DNA of 24,103 bases. It comes from a virus. Below are positions 14,095-19,614 of this stretch, piece by piece. The stretch is taken from IMG/VR virus record IMGVR_UViG_3300009703_000101, positions 1 to 24,103 of that record, one strand, 5' to 3'. Made by a program: the position numbers and the translations under genes. How positions within the stretch are numbered: the first letter of the stretch is position 1; the number at the start of each line of letters is the position of its first letter. Under the pieces are notes generated by a model, which had not been told where the DNA came from, ran no database searches, and worked only from the letters and a program-made list of their open reading frames with translations.

Positions 14095-14392
14095 CTAACC
14101 TCCAACATTCATTAAGTGTATCAAGTCCCTTACTTATACAGACAACCCATACAATAAGTGTCCAATCCTTCCAAGCTGTTCCTCCATCCTGGAATACTAA
14201 TATAGTAGATATAACTAACGCAAATAATACAGTCAGTCGTTTGGTTCTTATATTGAATAAATTATTTGCTACGCAATTATAAAAATATCTAAAAGATTTT
14301 TTATCTTCAACATTAGAAGAAGCCTCAGTAGAAGGCCTTATTGAAGCCAACTCATCAGTAGAAGGTATTGATGCATTTGTTTTATATTTCAT
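14075..14392 (-). CDS. Small membrane protein (105 aa), unknown
   Basis: A Ser/Thr-rich cytoplasmic start (NASIPSTDELASIRPSTEAS) is followed by two probable helices, LTVLFALVISTILVFQ and WTLIVWVVCISKGL, with a short DGGTAWKD turn between them, and then an acidic end. This hairpin form is shared by some phage holins and lysis regulators, but no lysis gene is nearby and the order argues neither way. AAGGAG precedes the ATG. It is first in the three-gene overlapping operon 13191-14392. Confidence 0.65.
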   Translation of the reverse strand: MKYKTNASIPSTDELASIRPSTEASSNVEDKKSFRYFYNCVANNLFNIRTKRLTVLFALVISTILVFQDGGTAWKDWTLIVWVVCISKGLDTLNECWRLDDNNTE

Positions 14393-14441
14393 TGTTATCT
14401 CCTTACATACTTGTAAAACAATAAGTGAATACTATACAGCG

Positions 14442-14486
14442 AAAAACTGGTGCTCGATATATTAACGAGTCACAGCCCACTACCAG
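14442..14486 (-). terminator. Probable intrinsic terminator after the AAA+ ATPase gene
   Basis: On the minus strand CTGGT (14482-14486) pairs with ACCAG (14447-14451), enclosing a second stem CTCG/CGAG, and is followed at once by five T. It lies about 65 bases past the ATPase stop. The stretch before it (14487-14530) also holds pairing segments (GGTAA/TTACC) and a G-run. Confidence 0.5.
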
Positions 14487-14550
14487 AAGCAAGGTAAGCC
14501 GTAGTCACGACTTATTACCCTACCCCCCTGTCTTAAATAGTGATACAATT

Positions 14551-15753
14551 TTAAAACTTAGTTGTTTCCTCAACTTCTTCAACAGAAAATAATTCATCAC
14601 CAGAATCGTCATTAATAAACTTCTGGACAATCTGCTTCACAAAAGTTCGTTCTGAATCAACTCCACCGTCTGCTGCGTACTGAGGATAAACACTTACTTC
14701 AGCTGCATCATTGAGTGAAAATCCATCATAAATTAGACCCGCCATTTCGACTGAGGTTCTTGTTGAAATTCCACTACCTAATGTAGCGTTATCAGATGAA
14801 GCGTTTACTCGTGTCATATTCGCTATCTTAGCTATGTTCTCTAACATTATAGTATCTACATGAGGAAACATATAACTGAGTAATGAGTATTCCTCAGTTT
14901 CATTTAAGACATCCATTTCTACTATTGTAAATCTGTCCATTAATGCTTTATCCATAACTCTGGTTGATGTATACTCATTACCTATATTAGCCGTTGCCAC
15001 GAAAGTAACACCAGGAGCAACTTTGATAGTTGCTTGACCATCTTGTTCATCTAATCGTAAGTATCTTTGACCTTGGTCAAGAACAGTCATTAAGATATTC
15101 CACGCATCTGGATGAGCTCTTGAAAGTTCATCTAATAGAATTACAGCGTTCTCAGTTTGAATGGCCTTAACGAATACTGATTCTGAAAAGTAGGTCCCAT
15201 CCGCTTGATTAAAGTGTGTATTACCGATTAATGTTGACCTAGGGTCCTGTGTGGCTCCTAAATTAAAATAACAATCTGGTCTATCTAATGAATTAACTAA
15301 TGCTTTGGCAGCCATTGTTTTACCACAACCAGATGGTCCTACCATCATAATGTTTTTACCACGGACAGCTGACCTCATCAGATACTTCCATTTTAATTCT
15401 TTCATCACAAGGCCCTTTGGCTTAAGTGAATATGAGCTATGTATAAAACTTACGACTGCGTCGTGTTCCTCGGGAACTTCAACTGTCATAGTTTCCTCTG
15501 TTGGTACATCTGTTGAAATTGATGTTTCGGTAGTGTCATCTACCATATCGTCTAATATTGACATATCCAATAGACGCCAGTAGTTACGACCTGTAGTGGT
15601 CTTATATCGACCTATTAATTGATTGTTCTCAAACGCTCGTTTACGCGTTCCTGTTGAAATTTCAGAAGTTCGTTTAACTCCGTCAGTATCAGTTGCATTA
15701 TATCTGTTCCCAGACTTTTCAACTTTCACTATAACCTCATAAACTGTACTCAT
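14551..15753 (-). CDS. MoxR/CobS-like AAA+ ATPase (400 aa)
   Basis: The AAA+ core starts near residue 112. Walker A is GPSGCGKT (139-146), Walker B ILLDEL (205-210), sensor 1 FVATANIGNEYTSTR (251-265), and the arginine-finger region is KALMDRF with Arg274. A small beta-rich N-terminal domain (about 1-65) and an acidic linker precede it; the C-terminus is acidic (EEVEETTKF). The family is MoxR/NorQ/CobS, whose members remodel partner proteins, often with a VWA-domain protein. Many T4-like cyanophages carry a gene annotated cobS that looks like this, and its phage role is not settled. AAGGAG lies before the ATG, and a family promoter (15820-15849) lies 67 bases upstream. No VWA partner is in the window. 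Confidence 0.9.
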   Translation of the reverse strand: MSTVYEVIVKVEKSGNRYNATDTDGVKRTSEISTGTRKRAFENNQLIGRYKTTTGRNYWRLLDMSILDDMVDDTTETSISTDVPTEETMTVEVPEEHDAVVSFIHSSYSLKPKGLVMKELKWKYLMRSAVRGKNIMMVGPSGCGKTMAAKALVNSLDRPDCYFNLGATQDPRSTLIGNTHFNQADGTYFSESVFVKAIQTENAVILLDELSRAHPDAWNILMTVLDQGQRYLRLDEQDGQATIKVAPGVTFVATANIGNEYTSTRVMDKALMDRFTIVEMDVLNETEEYSLLSYMFPHVDTIMLENIAKIANMTRVNASSDNATLGSGISTRTSVEMAGLIYDGFSLNDAAEVSVYPQYAADGGVDSERTFVKQIVQKFINDDSGDELFSVEEVEETTKF

Positions 15754-15819
15754 ATAATCTCCTTTTGATTTTTTAATTTTGATTTTTTAATTGTTAATCT
15801 CTCGTTTATCTTACTATGT

Positions 15820-15849
15820 AATATACGAACCTTTTGGTATGCCCCACAA
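15820..15849 (-). promoter_or_regulatory. Promoter of the shared phage family (TTGTGG-18-TATATT)
   Basis: The -35 TTGTGG (15844-15849) and -10 TATATT (15820-15825) are 18 bp apart; the spacer ends AAAAGGTTCG, the fullest form of the family motif. It drives the AAA+ ATPase. Confidence 0.75.
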
Positions 15850-15876
15850 GGATTATTTTCAAATAATGAAAATAAT

Positions 15877-16113
15877 TTAGTCAAGTAATGATTCCTTCTT
15901 AAAATCGTTATATGCCTTTGTGTCACCACATTCAAACCGTTCTCGTACTCTAACATTCTTAATGTTAGCCTTACCTGAATAATCCAGCATAGTCATATCG
16001 TCCATGATATATTGTTTAGTGTCGCCACTTTGGTTAGTTAAGTCAACTCGTACAAACGAGCTAAGTTTTGGATTGAAGTTTAATAAGTATTCTACTTTCT
16101 TTGATTTTGACAT
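15877..16113 (-). CDS. Small protein (78 aa), unknown
   Basis: The product begins MSKSKKVEYLLNFNPKLSSF and appears to form a small beta-rich domain (FVRVDLTNQSGDTKQYIMDD), with a basic NIKNVRVRERFECGDTKAY segment. TAGGAGACATT precedes the ATG. It is the only gene between two family promoters, so it is probably a single-gene unit. No family is recognised. Confidence 0.65.
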   Translation of the reverse strand: MSKSKKVEYLLNFNPKLSSFVRVDLTNQSGDTKQYIMDDMTMLDYSGKANIKNVRVRERFECGDTKAYNDFKKESLLD

Positions 16114-16155
16114 AATGTCTCCTAATTGGTTAATTGTTTATTTATCTTACTATGT

Positions 16156-16185
16156 AATATACGAACCTTTAGGTGCACGGACCTA
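16156..16185 (-). promoter_or_regulatory. Promoter of the shared phage family, activator-type (TAGGTC-18-TATATT)
   Basis: The -10 TATATT (16156-16161) and the spacer end AAAGGTTCG match the family, but the -35 region is CCTAGGTC instead of a TTG hexamer. A GTTACAA direct repeat lies 17-19 bases upstream (16204-16221). It drives the 78-residue protein. Confidence 0.7.
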
Positions 16186-16203
16186 GGAAATTCCGAAACT
16201 AAG

Positions 16204-16221
16204 TTGTAACAATTTGTAACC
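16204..16221 (-). promoter_or_regulatory. GTTACAA direct repeat (site 1)
   Basis: The minus strand reads GGTTACAAATTGTTACAA, two GTTACAA words with a 10-bp period (one helical turn). Near-identical sites lie at 16449-16466, 17842-17859 and 18075-18092. Its place upstream of a promoter with a poor -35 fits an activator site. An overlapping open frame encoding NGYKLLQL is also shared with the site at 18075. Confidence 0.5.
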
Positions 16222-16222
16222 A

Positions 16223-16359
16223 TTAGGACTGCAAGCTTTTAGTTGTATGGTACAAGGATTAGCTGTCCCTGGATAGGACTGCGAGCTTTTAGTTGTAGGA
16301 TACAAGTATCTGCCCCTACATCATTACAGGAGCTAAGCATATAGTTGTATGGTACAAAT
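16223..16359 (-). repeat. Three direct repeats of about 36 bp at about 50-bp intervals
   Basis: Copies lie at 16223-16258, 16272-16307 and 16323-16359. The minus-strand unit is CTTGTACCATACAACTAAAA followed by GCTTGCAGTCCTAATG. Its first half looks like the -35 half of the phage promoters (CTTGTATCATATACC), but the -10 place holds CAGTCC or GCTCCT instead of TATATT. The rest of 16190-16410 has no supported gene. They may be decayed promoters or protein-binding repeats. Confidence 0.55.
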
Positions 16360-16414
16360 AAAAATTGCAGAGTATAACTCAAGGAGCTAATTAGAGGAGC
16401 TACTAGCCTATACT

Positions 16415-16444
16415 AATTTACGAACCTTTCCAGGCACCTTCCTA
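16415..16444 (-). promoter_or_regulatory. Degenerate family promoter (TAGGAA-18-TAAATT)
   Basis: The spacer end AAAGGTTCG and the CCTAGG block at the -35 are kept, but the -10 is TAAATT. No gene follows for 300 bases, only the three repeats, so it is either inactive or makes a short untranslated RNA. Confidence 0.5.
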
Positions 16445-16448
16445 GGAC

Positions 16449-16466
16449 GGTTACATACTGTTACAA
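16449..16466 (+). promoter_or_regulatory. GTTACAA direct repeat (site 2, inverted orientation)
   Basis: The plus strand reads GGTTACATACTGTTACAA, matching the other three copies, but the element is flipped relative to the adjacent promoter and directly abuts its CCTAGG block. Confidence 0.45.
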
Positions 16467-16487
16467 GTGACCTCCAGAAGCATAGCA

Positions 16488-16530
16488 ATAAAAAAGGGTC
16501 AGATGATTTAAACAATCAAATTGACCCTTT
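16488..16530 (-). terminator. Strong intrinsic terminator of the non-coding RNA
   Basis: On the minus strand AAAGGGTCA pairs with TGACCCTTT (nine pairs); an inner TGATT/AATCA stem closes a GTTTA loop, and the stem runs into a tract of six T. No coding gene ends here, so it ends the RNA begun at the promoter 16725-16754. Confidence 0.85.
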
Positions 16531-16718
16531 AACAAGAAAGATACCTCTATGTCAATACCTAACACCTACTACTACTATATCGTCTGTTAGGAAACGACTG
16601 ATACACTCACAATGCGAATGTAATAAATTACCTGAAGTTGGAAAAAGGAAACATGATTATCTCATGTAAAACGAAAAGAAAAAACCAACCTCAGGATTTA
16701 AAATCTGTGTTACTCTTA
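16488..16718 (-). ncRNA. Candidate phage small RNA with its own promoter and terminator (about 230 nt)
   Basis: A family promoter (16725-16754) starts this region and a strong intrinsic terminator ends it, yet it holds no gene with a ribosome site. The RNA folds well. CCTGAGGTTGG (16685-16695) pairs with CCAACTTCAGG (16631-16641), 11 pairs with one G-U, around a pyrimidine-rich arm holding hairpin ACATGA-GATAA-TCATGT (16651-16667). A second stem CCTAACA/TGTTAGG uses 16585-16591 and 16558-16564. I recognise no Rfam family: it lacks the G3-U70 acceptor of tmRNA, and I do not see the conserved core of RNase P. It could be a host-directed regulator or a polymerase-binding RNA. The function is not shown by the sequence. 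Confidence 0.65.
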
Positions 16719-16724
16719 TACTAT

Positions 16725-16754
16725 AATATAAGAACCTTTTGGTATATGATACAA
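16725..16754 (-). promoter_or_regulatory. Promoter of the shared phage family (TTGTAT-18-TATATT)
   Basis: The -35 TTGTAT (16749-16754) and -10 TATATT (16725-16730) are 18 bp apart; the spacer is CATATACCAAAAGGTTCT, near the family consensus. It lies just past the end of the acidic 69-residue gene and faces the structured non-coding region. Confidence 0.8.
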
Positions 16755-16763
16755 GTCCTTTTT

Positions 16764-16973
16764 TTAAAAATCGTCTTGTAGTTTTGTGAAGTCTACATCT
16801 TCGTATGAAGCGTAGTTGTCATCAAGGTCTACAAAAAAGTCAATCTCATCTCCACCTATGTCTATGATTAACCCATCTATAGCTTCGATGATATCCTCCT
16901 TAGTAATATCATCACCATTGGCGGCTTGTTCAGTAATATTTCTTAATTCTTCTATTATGTCATTATTTGTCAT
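16764..16973 (-). CDS. Very acidic small protein (69 aa), unknown
   Basis: Roughly a third of the residues are Asp or Glu (DGLIIDIGGDEIDFFVDLDD), spread over a helical N-terminal half and an extended C-terminal half. AAGGA precedes the ATG. Small acidic phage proteins often mimic DNA or block host enzymes, but there is no motif to show it here. It is probably co-transcribed with the zinc-finger gene upstream. Confidence 0.6.
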   Translation of the reverse strand: MTNNDIIEELRNITEQAANGDDITKEDIIEAIDGLIIDIGGDEIDFFVDLDDNYASYEDVDFTKLQDDF

Positions 16974-17004
16974 TTCGTATTCCTTGTTTTTTTATATACT
17001 ATTT

Positions 17005-17193
17005 CTAACTACAATTCCCACATGGTTCTCTATCTAAACCATAAGTTGGAAAATCTATGTGATAATTAACTACACCTTTAACCACTTCATAAGAAGTGTT
17101 ACAGTCAGTACAGAACCGTACTGGGAAAGTTTCTTTATTTTCCCGTATATCGTTATCACTAATTTCTACTATTTCATTGTTGTAATCAAACAT
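17005..17193 (-). CDS. Small zinc-finger-like protein (62 aa)
   Basis: Two CxxC knuckles, FCTDCNTSY and PCGNCS at the very C-terminus, about 30 residues apart, suggest a zinc ribbon. The N-terminal half is acidic (MFDYNNEIVEISDNDIREN). The ribosome site AAAGGATAG is well placed. It follows the promoter at 17248-17277. The partner and function are unknown. Confidence 0.65.
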   Translation of the reverse strand: MFDYNNEIVEISDNDIRENKETFPVRFCTDCNTSYEVVKGVVNYHIDFPTYGLDREPCGNCS

Positions 17194-17247
17194 ATTCTAT
17201 CCTTTTCTTTTTATTTATCATTTATCGTTACCCTTAACGACTATTAT

Positions 17248-17277
17248 AATATACAACTATTTCGCAATACGAAACAA
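17248..17277 (-). promoter_or_regulatory. Promoter of the shared phage family (TTGTTT-18-TATATT)
   Basis: The -35 TTGTTT (17272-17277) and -10 TATATT (17248-17253) are 18 bp apart, with an A tract upstream that overlaps the end of the previous gene. It drives the 62-residue zinc-finger protein and probably the acidic protein after it. Confidence 0.7.
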
Positions 17278-17285
17278 GCCTTTTT

Positions 17286-17597
17286 TTAATCATCAACTTT
17301 AATGTGTGGTAATAATGGAACTCTAATTAAACCACCATCTCTATCTACATACATACCTACCGTCCCAGTTAACGCTTCTGTATAATCACCATACATACCA
17401 TCAATAAAATCTTCTATAATTTCACCAGCTATATCAGCCCATTCTGGCTTAGCTTCTCGTGTTACATCAACCAATGCTGACACCATATCTATAATCGTTG
17501 AATGAATTGTTATACCTCTACTCACAACCATTCTTCCAAATAATTCTTTCTTTTCTGACCATGTCAAATTACCAGCCATAATGTTATTGTTAGTCAT
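17286..17597 (-). CDS. Small protein (103 aa), unknown
   Basis: The product begins MTNNNIMAGNLTWSEKKELF. It has a helical core (TIIDMVSALVDVTREAKPEW, then DIAGEIIEDFIDGMYGD) and a beta-like end (GTVGMYVDRDGGLIRVPLLP). AGGAG lies nine bases before the first ATG; an internal ATG at codon 7 is an alternative. The phrase WADIAGEIIEDF resembles DDIASDIVEDY in the 101-residue protein at 18495, a possible distant relation. No known family. Confidence 0.6.
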   Translation of the reverse strand: MTNNNIMAGNLTWSEKKELFGRMVVSRGITIHSTIIDMVSALVDVTREAKPEWADIAGEIIEDFIDGMYGDYTEALTGTVGMYVDRDGGLIRVPLLPHIKVDD

Positions 17598-17612
17598 ATC
17601 TATATTCTCCTT

Positions 17613-17765
17613 TTATAAATTTTCTGTATTAACAGCCATTATAGTCCATCCAGAACCAAACGCTATTCTATATTCATTAACTAATACTTTCGCTTCAGCC
17701 ATCGTTTCACACGAATCTAAAACCTCTGCATTACTGTTATAAACACCTACTATATTATATTTCAT
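17613..17765 (-). CDS. Small protein (50 aa), unknown
   Basis: The gene reads MKYNIVGVYNSNAEVLDSCE and then a helix AEAKVLVNEYRIAFG and a strand GWTIMAVN, a small beta-alpha-beta unit. AAAGGAAAT precedes the ATG. It is the first gene after the promoter 17804-17833 and 16 bases before the 103-residue gene, so the two form an operon. Confidence 0.6.
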   Translation of the reverse strand: MKYNIVGVYNSNAEVLDSCETMAEAKVLVNEYRIAFGSGWTIMAVNTENL

Positions 17766-17803
17766 ATTTCTATTTCCTTTATTTATCATTTAACTTATAC
17801 TAT

Positions 17804-17833
17804 AATATACGACTATTTGGGTATATGATACTA
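17804..17833 (-). promoter_or_regulatory. Promoter of the shared phage family (TAGTAT-18-TATATT)
   Basis: The -10 TATATT (17804-17809) and -35 TAGTAT (17828-17833) are 18 bp apart; the spacer begins CATATACCC as in the TTGTAT members. A GTTACAA direct repeat (17842-17859) lies eight bases upstream. Confidence 0.75.
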
Positions 17834-17841
17834 ATAAAATA

Positions 17842-17859
17842 TTGTAACAGTTTGTAACA
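17842..17859 (-). promoter_or_regulatory. GTTACAA direct repeat (site 3)
   Basis: The minus strand reads TGTTACAAACTGTTACAA, a clean 10-bp direct repeat. It lies between the stop of the 41-residue zinc-knuckle gene and the promoter at 17804-17833, closer to the -35 than in sites 1 and 4. Confidence 0.5.
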
Positions 17860-17862
17860 ACT

Positions 17863-17988
17863 CTATTCATTAGCTTCAAGCTCATCGTCATACCAATCAT
17901 TCTCATACTCAGACACCGTATCTTCACAGTCACCACAGTAAAAGGTCTCAGTACAAATAGTACAGTCAAAAGTAGTATCAAACGCCAT
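17863..17988 (-). CDS. Tiny cysteine-rich zinc-knuckle protein (41 aa)
   Basis: The protein MAFDTTFDCTICTETFYCGD continues with Cys, then a strongly acidic tail ending DDELEANE. Two CxxC pairs only five residues apart suggest one bound zinc. I start at the ATG at 17988 because AAGGA stands upstream; a longer frame reaches 18051 but would begin inside the promoter. It is the sole gene after the promoter at 18027-18056. Confidence 0.6.
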   Translation of the reverse strand: MAFDTTFDCTICTETFYCGDCEDTVSEYENDWYDDELEANE

Positions 17989-18026
17989 AATCAAATCCTT
18001 GTTTTTTTCATTTCTCATTACATTGT

Positions 18027-18056
18027 AATATACGGACCTTTTGCCGCACAAACCTA
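18027..18056 (-). promoter_or_regulatory. Promoter of the shared phage family, activator-type (TAGGTT-18-TATATT)
   Basis: The -10 TATATT (18027-18032) and spacer end AAAAGGTCCG fit the family; the -35 region is CCTAGGTT. It is nearly the twin of the promoter at 16156-16185, with a GTTACAA repeat at the same distance upstream. Confidence 0.7.
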
Positions 18057-18074
18057 GGAAAACTTGACATTTAA

Positions 18075-18092
18075 TTGTAACAATTTGTAACC
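18075..18092 (-). promoter_or_regulatory. GTTACAA direct repeat (site 4)
   Basis: The minus strand reads GGTTACAAATTGTTACAA, identical over 18 bases to site 1, and the distance to the CCTAGG block is the same. The overlapping frame reads SPNGYKLLQL, as at site 1, with different serine and proline codons. Confidence 0.55.
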
Positions 18093-18095
18093 ATT

Positions 18096-18494
18096 CGGCG
18101 ATAGCTGTTTCTGGTGGGAACGCGTGTACACGGCCATGTAGATTAAGGTCTCCGTATACAGCGTACGATTGGTCTGGAAAATGAAAAGCTAAGTGAACAC
18201 GGCTGTTACTATTCAGAGCTCAAACACTCCACTAAAGGTCATCAACAACCCATCTTTCCTATTGAAAACTCACGATATAACACACCATCACACACCATAC
18301 ACAAATCTATTCAACTTGTCCGATGGGTATTAACTCACAGTTATATGATACCTAATAAGGGCGTTTCCTACACTTCTAATGGATTTATATGTATCATATA
18401 CAATCATAGGTCCATATGTGTTATATACAATTAACTCATAACTGTATACACTCATAGCTACATACTGCCTATATACTATATGTTATATGTCCTG
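18096..18494 (-). other. About 400 bases without a supported gene
   Basis: The part 18100-18180 is richer in G+C than its surroundings and contains the perfect palindrome CGTGTACACG (18123-18132) as well as GTATAC and CGTACG. The part 18180-18330 shows no strong hairpin or repeat. The part 18330-18480 is AT-rich, with related words such as TGTATATGATAC, and holds an open frame of 41 codons (18330-18455). Confidence 0.5.
18330..18455 (-). CDS. Doubtful 41-residue reading frame with internal repeat
   Basis: The frame begins MSVYSYELIVYNTYGPMIVY and contains the near-repeat IVYNTYG / IVYDTYK. There is no ribosome site before the ATG and no promoter, so translation is doubtful. It may instead be an accident of TATA-rich repeated DNA. 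Confidence 0.2.
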   Translation of the reverse strand: MSVYSYELIVYNTYGPMIVYDTYKSIRSVGNALIRYHITVS

Positions 18495-18800
18495 TTATAT
18501 CTTATAGTTTTGATTGATGAACATTCCACTACCTGATGGCCATTCACTTGGATGTTGTTTATAATCTTCTACAATGTCTGAAGCTATATCATCCCAATCT
18601 TTTGATAAATTTTCAAGTTCTCTTTGTTCTTTCAACGATAATAGGACAATTGAATCACCTATTTCAATATAGAGGTTTTCATTGTCTTGTTGTTTATCTT
18701 CCCACTTTTTGATAAAATCCTTGTCTGATGTGGTGTCCCAATATATGTGTTCTATATTGGTTGACTTATCAATAGTCTTTATTTTTATATATTTCTTCAA
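18495..18800 (-). CDS. Small protein (101 aa), unknown
   Basis: The protein is charged, with a beta-like N-terminal half (KKYIKIKTIDKSTNIEHIYW, later LYIEIGDSIVLLSL) and a helix ENLSKDWDDIASDIVEDYKQ. The start is TTG at 18800, overlapping the previous stop as TTGA, so translation should be coupled; no in-frame ATG is nearby. No family is recognised. The DDIASDIVEDY helix resembles part of the protein at 17286. Confidence 0.6.
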   Translation of the reverse strand: MKKYIKIKTIDKSTNIEHIYWDTTSDKDFIKKWEDKQQDNENLYIEIGDSIVLLSLKEQRELENLSKDWDDIASDIVEDYKQHPSEWPSGSGMFINQNYKI

Positions 18801-19096
18801 TTTTGACGAAGTGTTAATTTATCAAAATAAGCATCGACTTCATCAAGGTCAACATTGTGTGGATTTTGTTGTTTTGTATTATCAATGATACAAGGATATT
18901 CTATGTTCCCCATAATATCTAATACATCAATACAAAGATGGCCTGCCACAAGTTCTTCTAAATTTGGTATTGATTCTAATGTTGTGTTTTTGTCTATTTC
19001 AATTTCAAACTGTTTTGTTCTACCCGATATTAGTTTGACTTCGCCACGGATGCACCGATTGAATTGTGTTTCTATAACTCTTCCTATATTTCCCAT
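18797..19096 (-). CDS. Small protein (99 aa), unknown
   Basis: The product begins MGNIGRVIETQFNRCIRGEV, appears mainly beta in the first 70 residues, and ends with a helix DLDEVDAYFDKLTL. GGAG lies six bases before the ATG. Its stop overlaps the TTG start of the next gene. No motif or family is recognised. Confidence 0.6.
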   Translation of the reverse strand: MGNIGRVIETQFNRCIRGEVKLISGRTKQFEIEIDKNTTLESIPNLEELVAGHLCIDVLDIMGNIEYPCIIDNTKQQNPHNVDLDEVDAYFDKLTLRQN

Positions 19097-19120
19097 AAAG
19101 CTCCATATATGTTTTATTTA

Positions 19121-19144
19121 TTTGTTTGTTTGTTTGTTTGTTTG
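19121..19144 (+). repeat. (TTTG)6 tetranucleotide repeat
   Basis: Six perfect TTTG units lie about 25 bases upstream of the 99-residue gene's start. A slippage-prone tract in that position could vary expression of that gene, but no promoter was found next to it. A nearby 13-bp direct repeat, TGATTGGTGATTT, occurs twice at about 19193-19216. Confidence 0.8.
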
Positions 19145-19258
19145 TTGTTCTGTTGCAATAACAGCTATAACTCTATTTGTCGTATTTTGTTTGATTGGTG
19201 ATTTGATTGGTGATTTGAGCGTAGCTGATTTCTCCCCTCAAAAATTTTCCTAACTCCC

Positions 19259-19303
19259 TTATATTGTGCCTGTTGTCAATATTGCTGTGTTAGTTAGTTT
19301 CAT
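19259..19303 (-). CDS. Micro reading frame with leader-like start (14 aa)
   Basis: The frame MKLTNTAILTTGTI begins with the same MKLT as the leader family and is preceded by a near-perfect GGAGG eight bases upstream. It directly follows the 91-residue leader protein. It may be the remnant of a deleted internal-protein gene, or a real micropeptide. Confidence 0.35.
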   Translation of the reverse strand: MKLTNTAILTTGTI

Positions 19304-19306
19304 TTT

Positions 19307-19582
19307 CTAACCTCCGTGTTGTTTACTTAATTTATTTATGTCTGCTAAAAATCTATTAACTTCGCTATCAGACCTACTTATAAGAAGAGCACTCCACCAC
19401 TTTTTTTGGTCTTTTTCATTCTTTGCCAATAAATATGTTTTAAATGCAGATTGATTCTTATATTTTTTTATCATTTCTTTTTTCACATTATCATTTGATA
19501 ATTTATCTAAAATAGATGTTAATTTAGAATTTTGAATTTCTTCTCTTATTATTTGTTTTAGTCTTGTTTTAGTTAATTTCAT
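19307..19582 (-). CDS. Putative capsid-targeted internal protein, leader family A (91 aa)
   Basis: It starts with the family A leader MKLTKTRLKQIIREEIQ, a basic amphipathic helix. The body is a lysine-rich helical domain with KKYKNQSAFKTYLLAKNEKD and KKWWSALLISRSDSEVNRFL. The usual LNE cut motif is missing after the leader; only IREE remains, so cleavage is less certain than in its relatives. AAGGAAAT precedes the ATG. The packaging role is inferred from the shared leader. Confidence 0.6.
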   Translation of the reverse strand: MKLTKTRLKQIIREEIQNSKLTSILDKLSNDNVKKEMIKKYKNQSAFKTYLLAKNEKDQKKWWSALLISRSDSEVNRFLADINKLSKQHGG

Positions 19583-19614
19583 TTTATTTCCTTATTTTAT
19601 TTTTAAATAAATAT

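Noticed and set aside
15750-15956. 68-residue frame overlapping the ATPase start and its promoter
   Set aside because: It crosses the promoter at 15820-15849 and the end of the 78-residue gene and has low-complexity Lys-rich content.
16223-16359. CRISPR-like array
   Set aside because: Only three imperfect copies, with gaps of about 14 bases, and no cas genes; the units resemble local promoters.
17790-17981. 63-residue frame across the 41-residue zinc-knuckle gene
   Set aside because: It is an alternate frame of that gene and runs through the promoter at 17804-17833.
16204-18092. GTTACAA repeats read as Pho boxes, known upstream of some marine phage genes
   Set aside because: Pho boxes have an 11-bp period with CTGTCAT; here the period is 10 bp and the word is TGTTACA.
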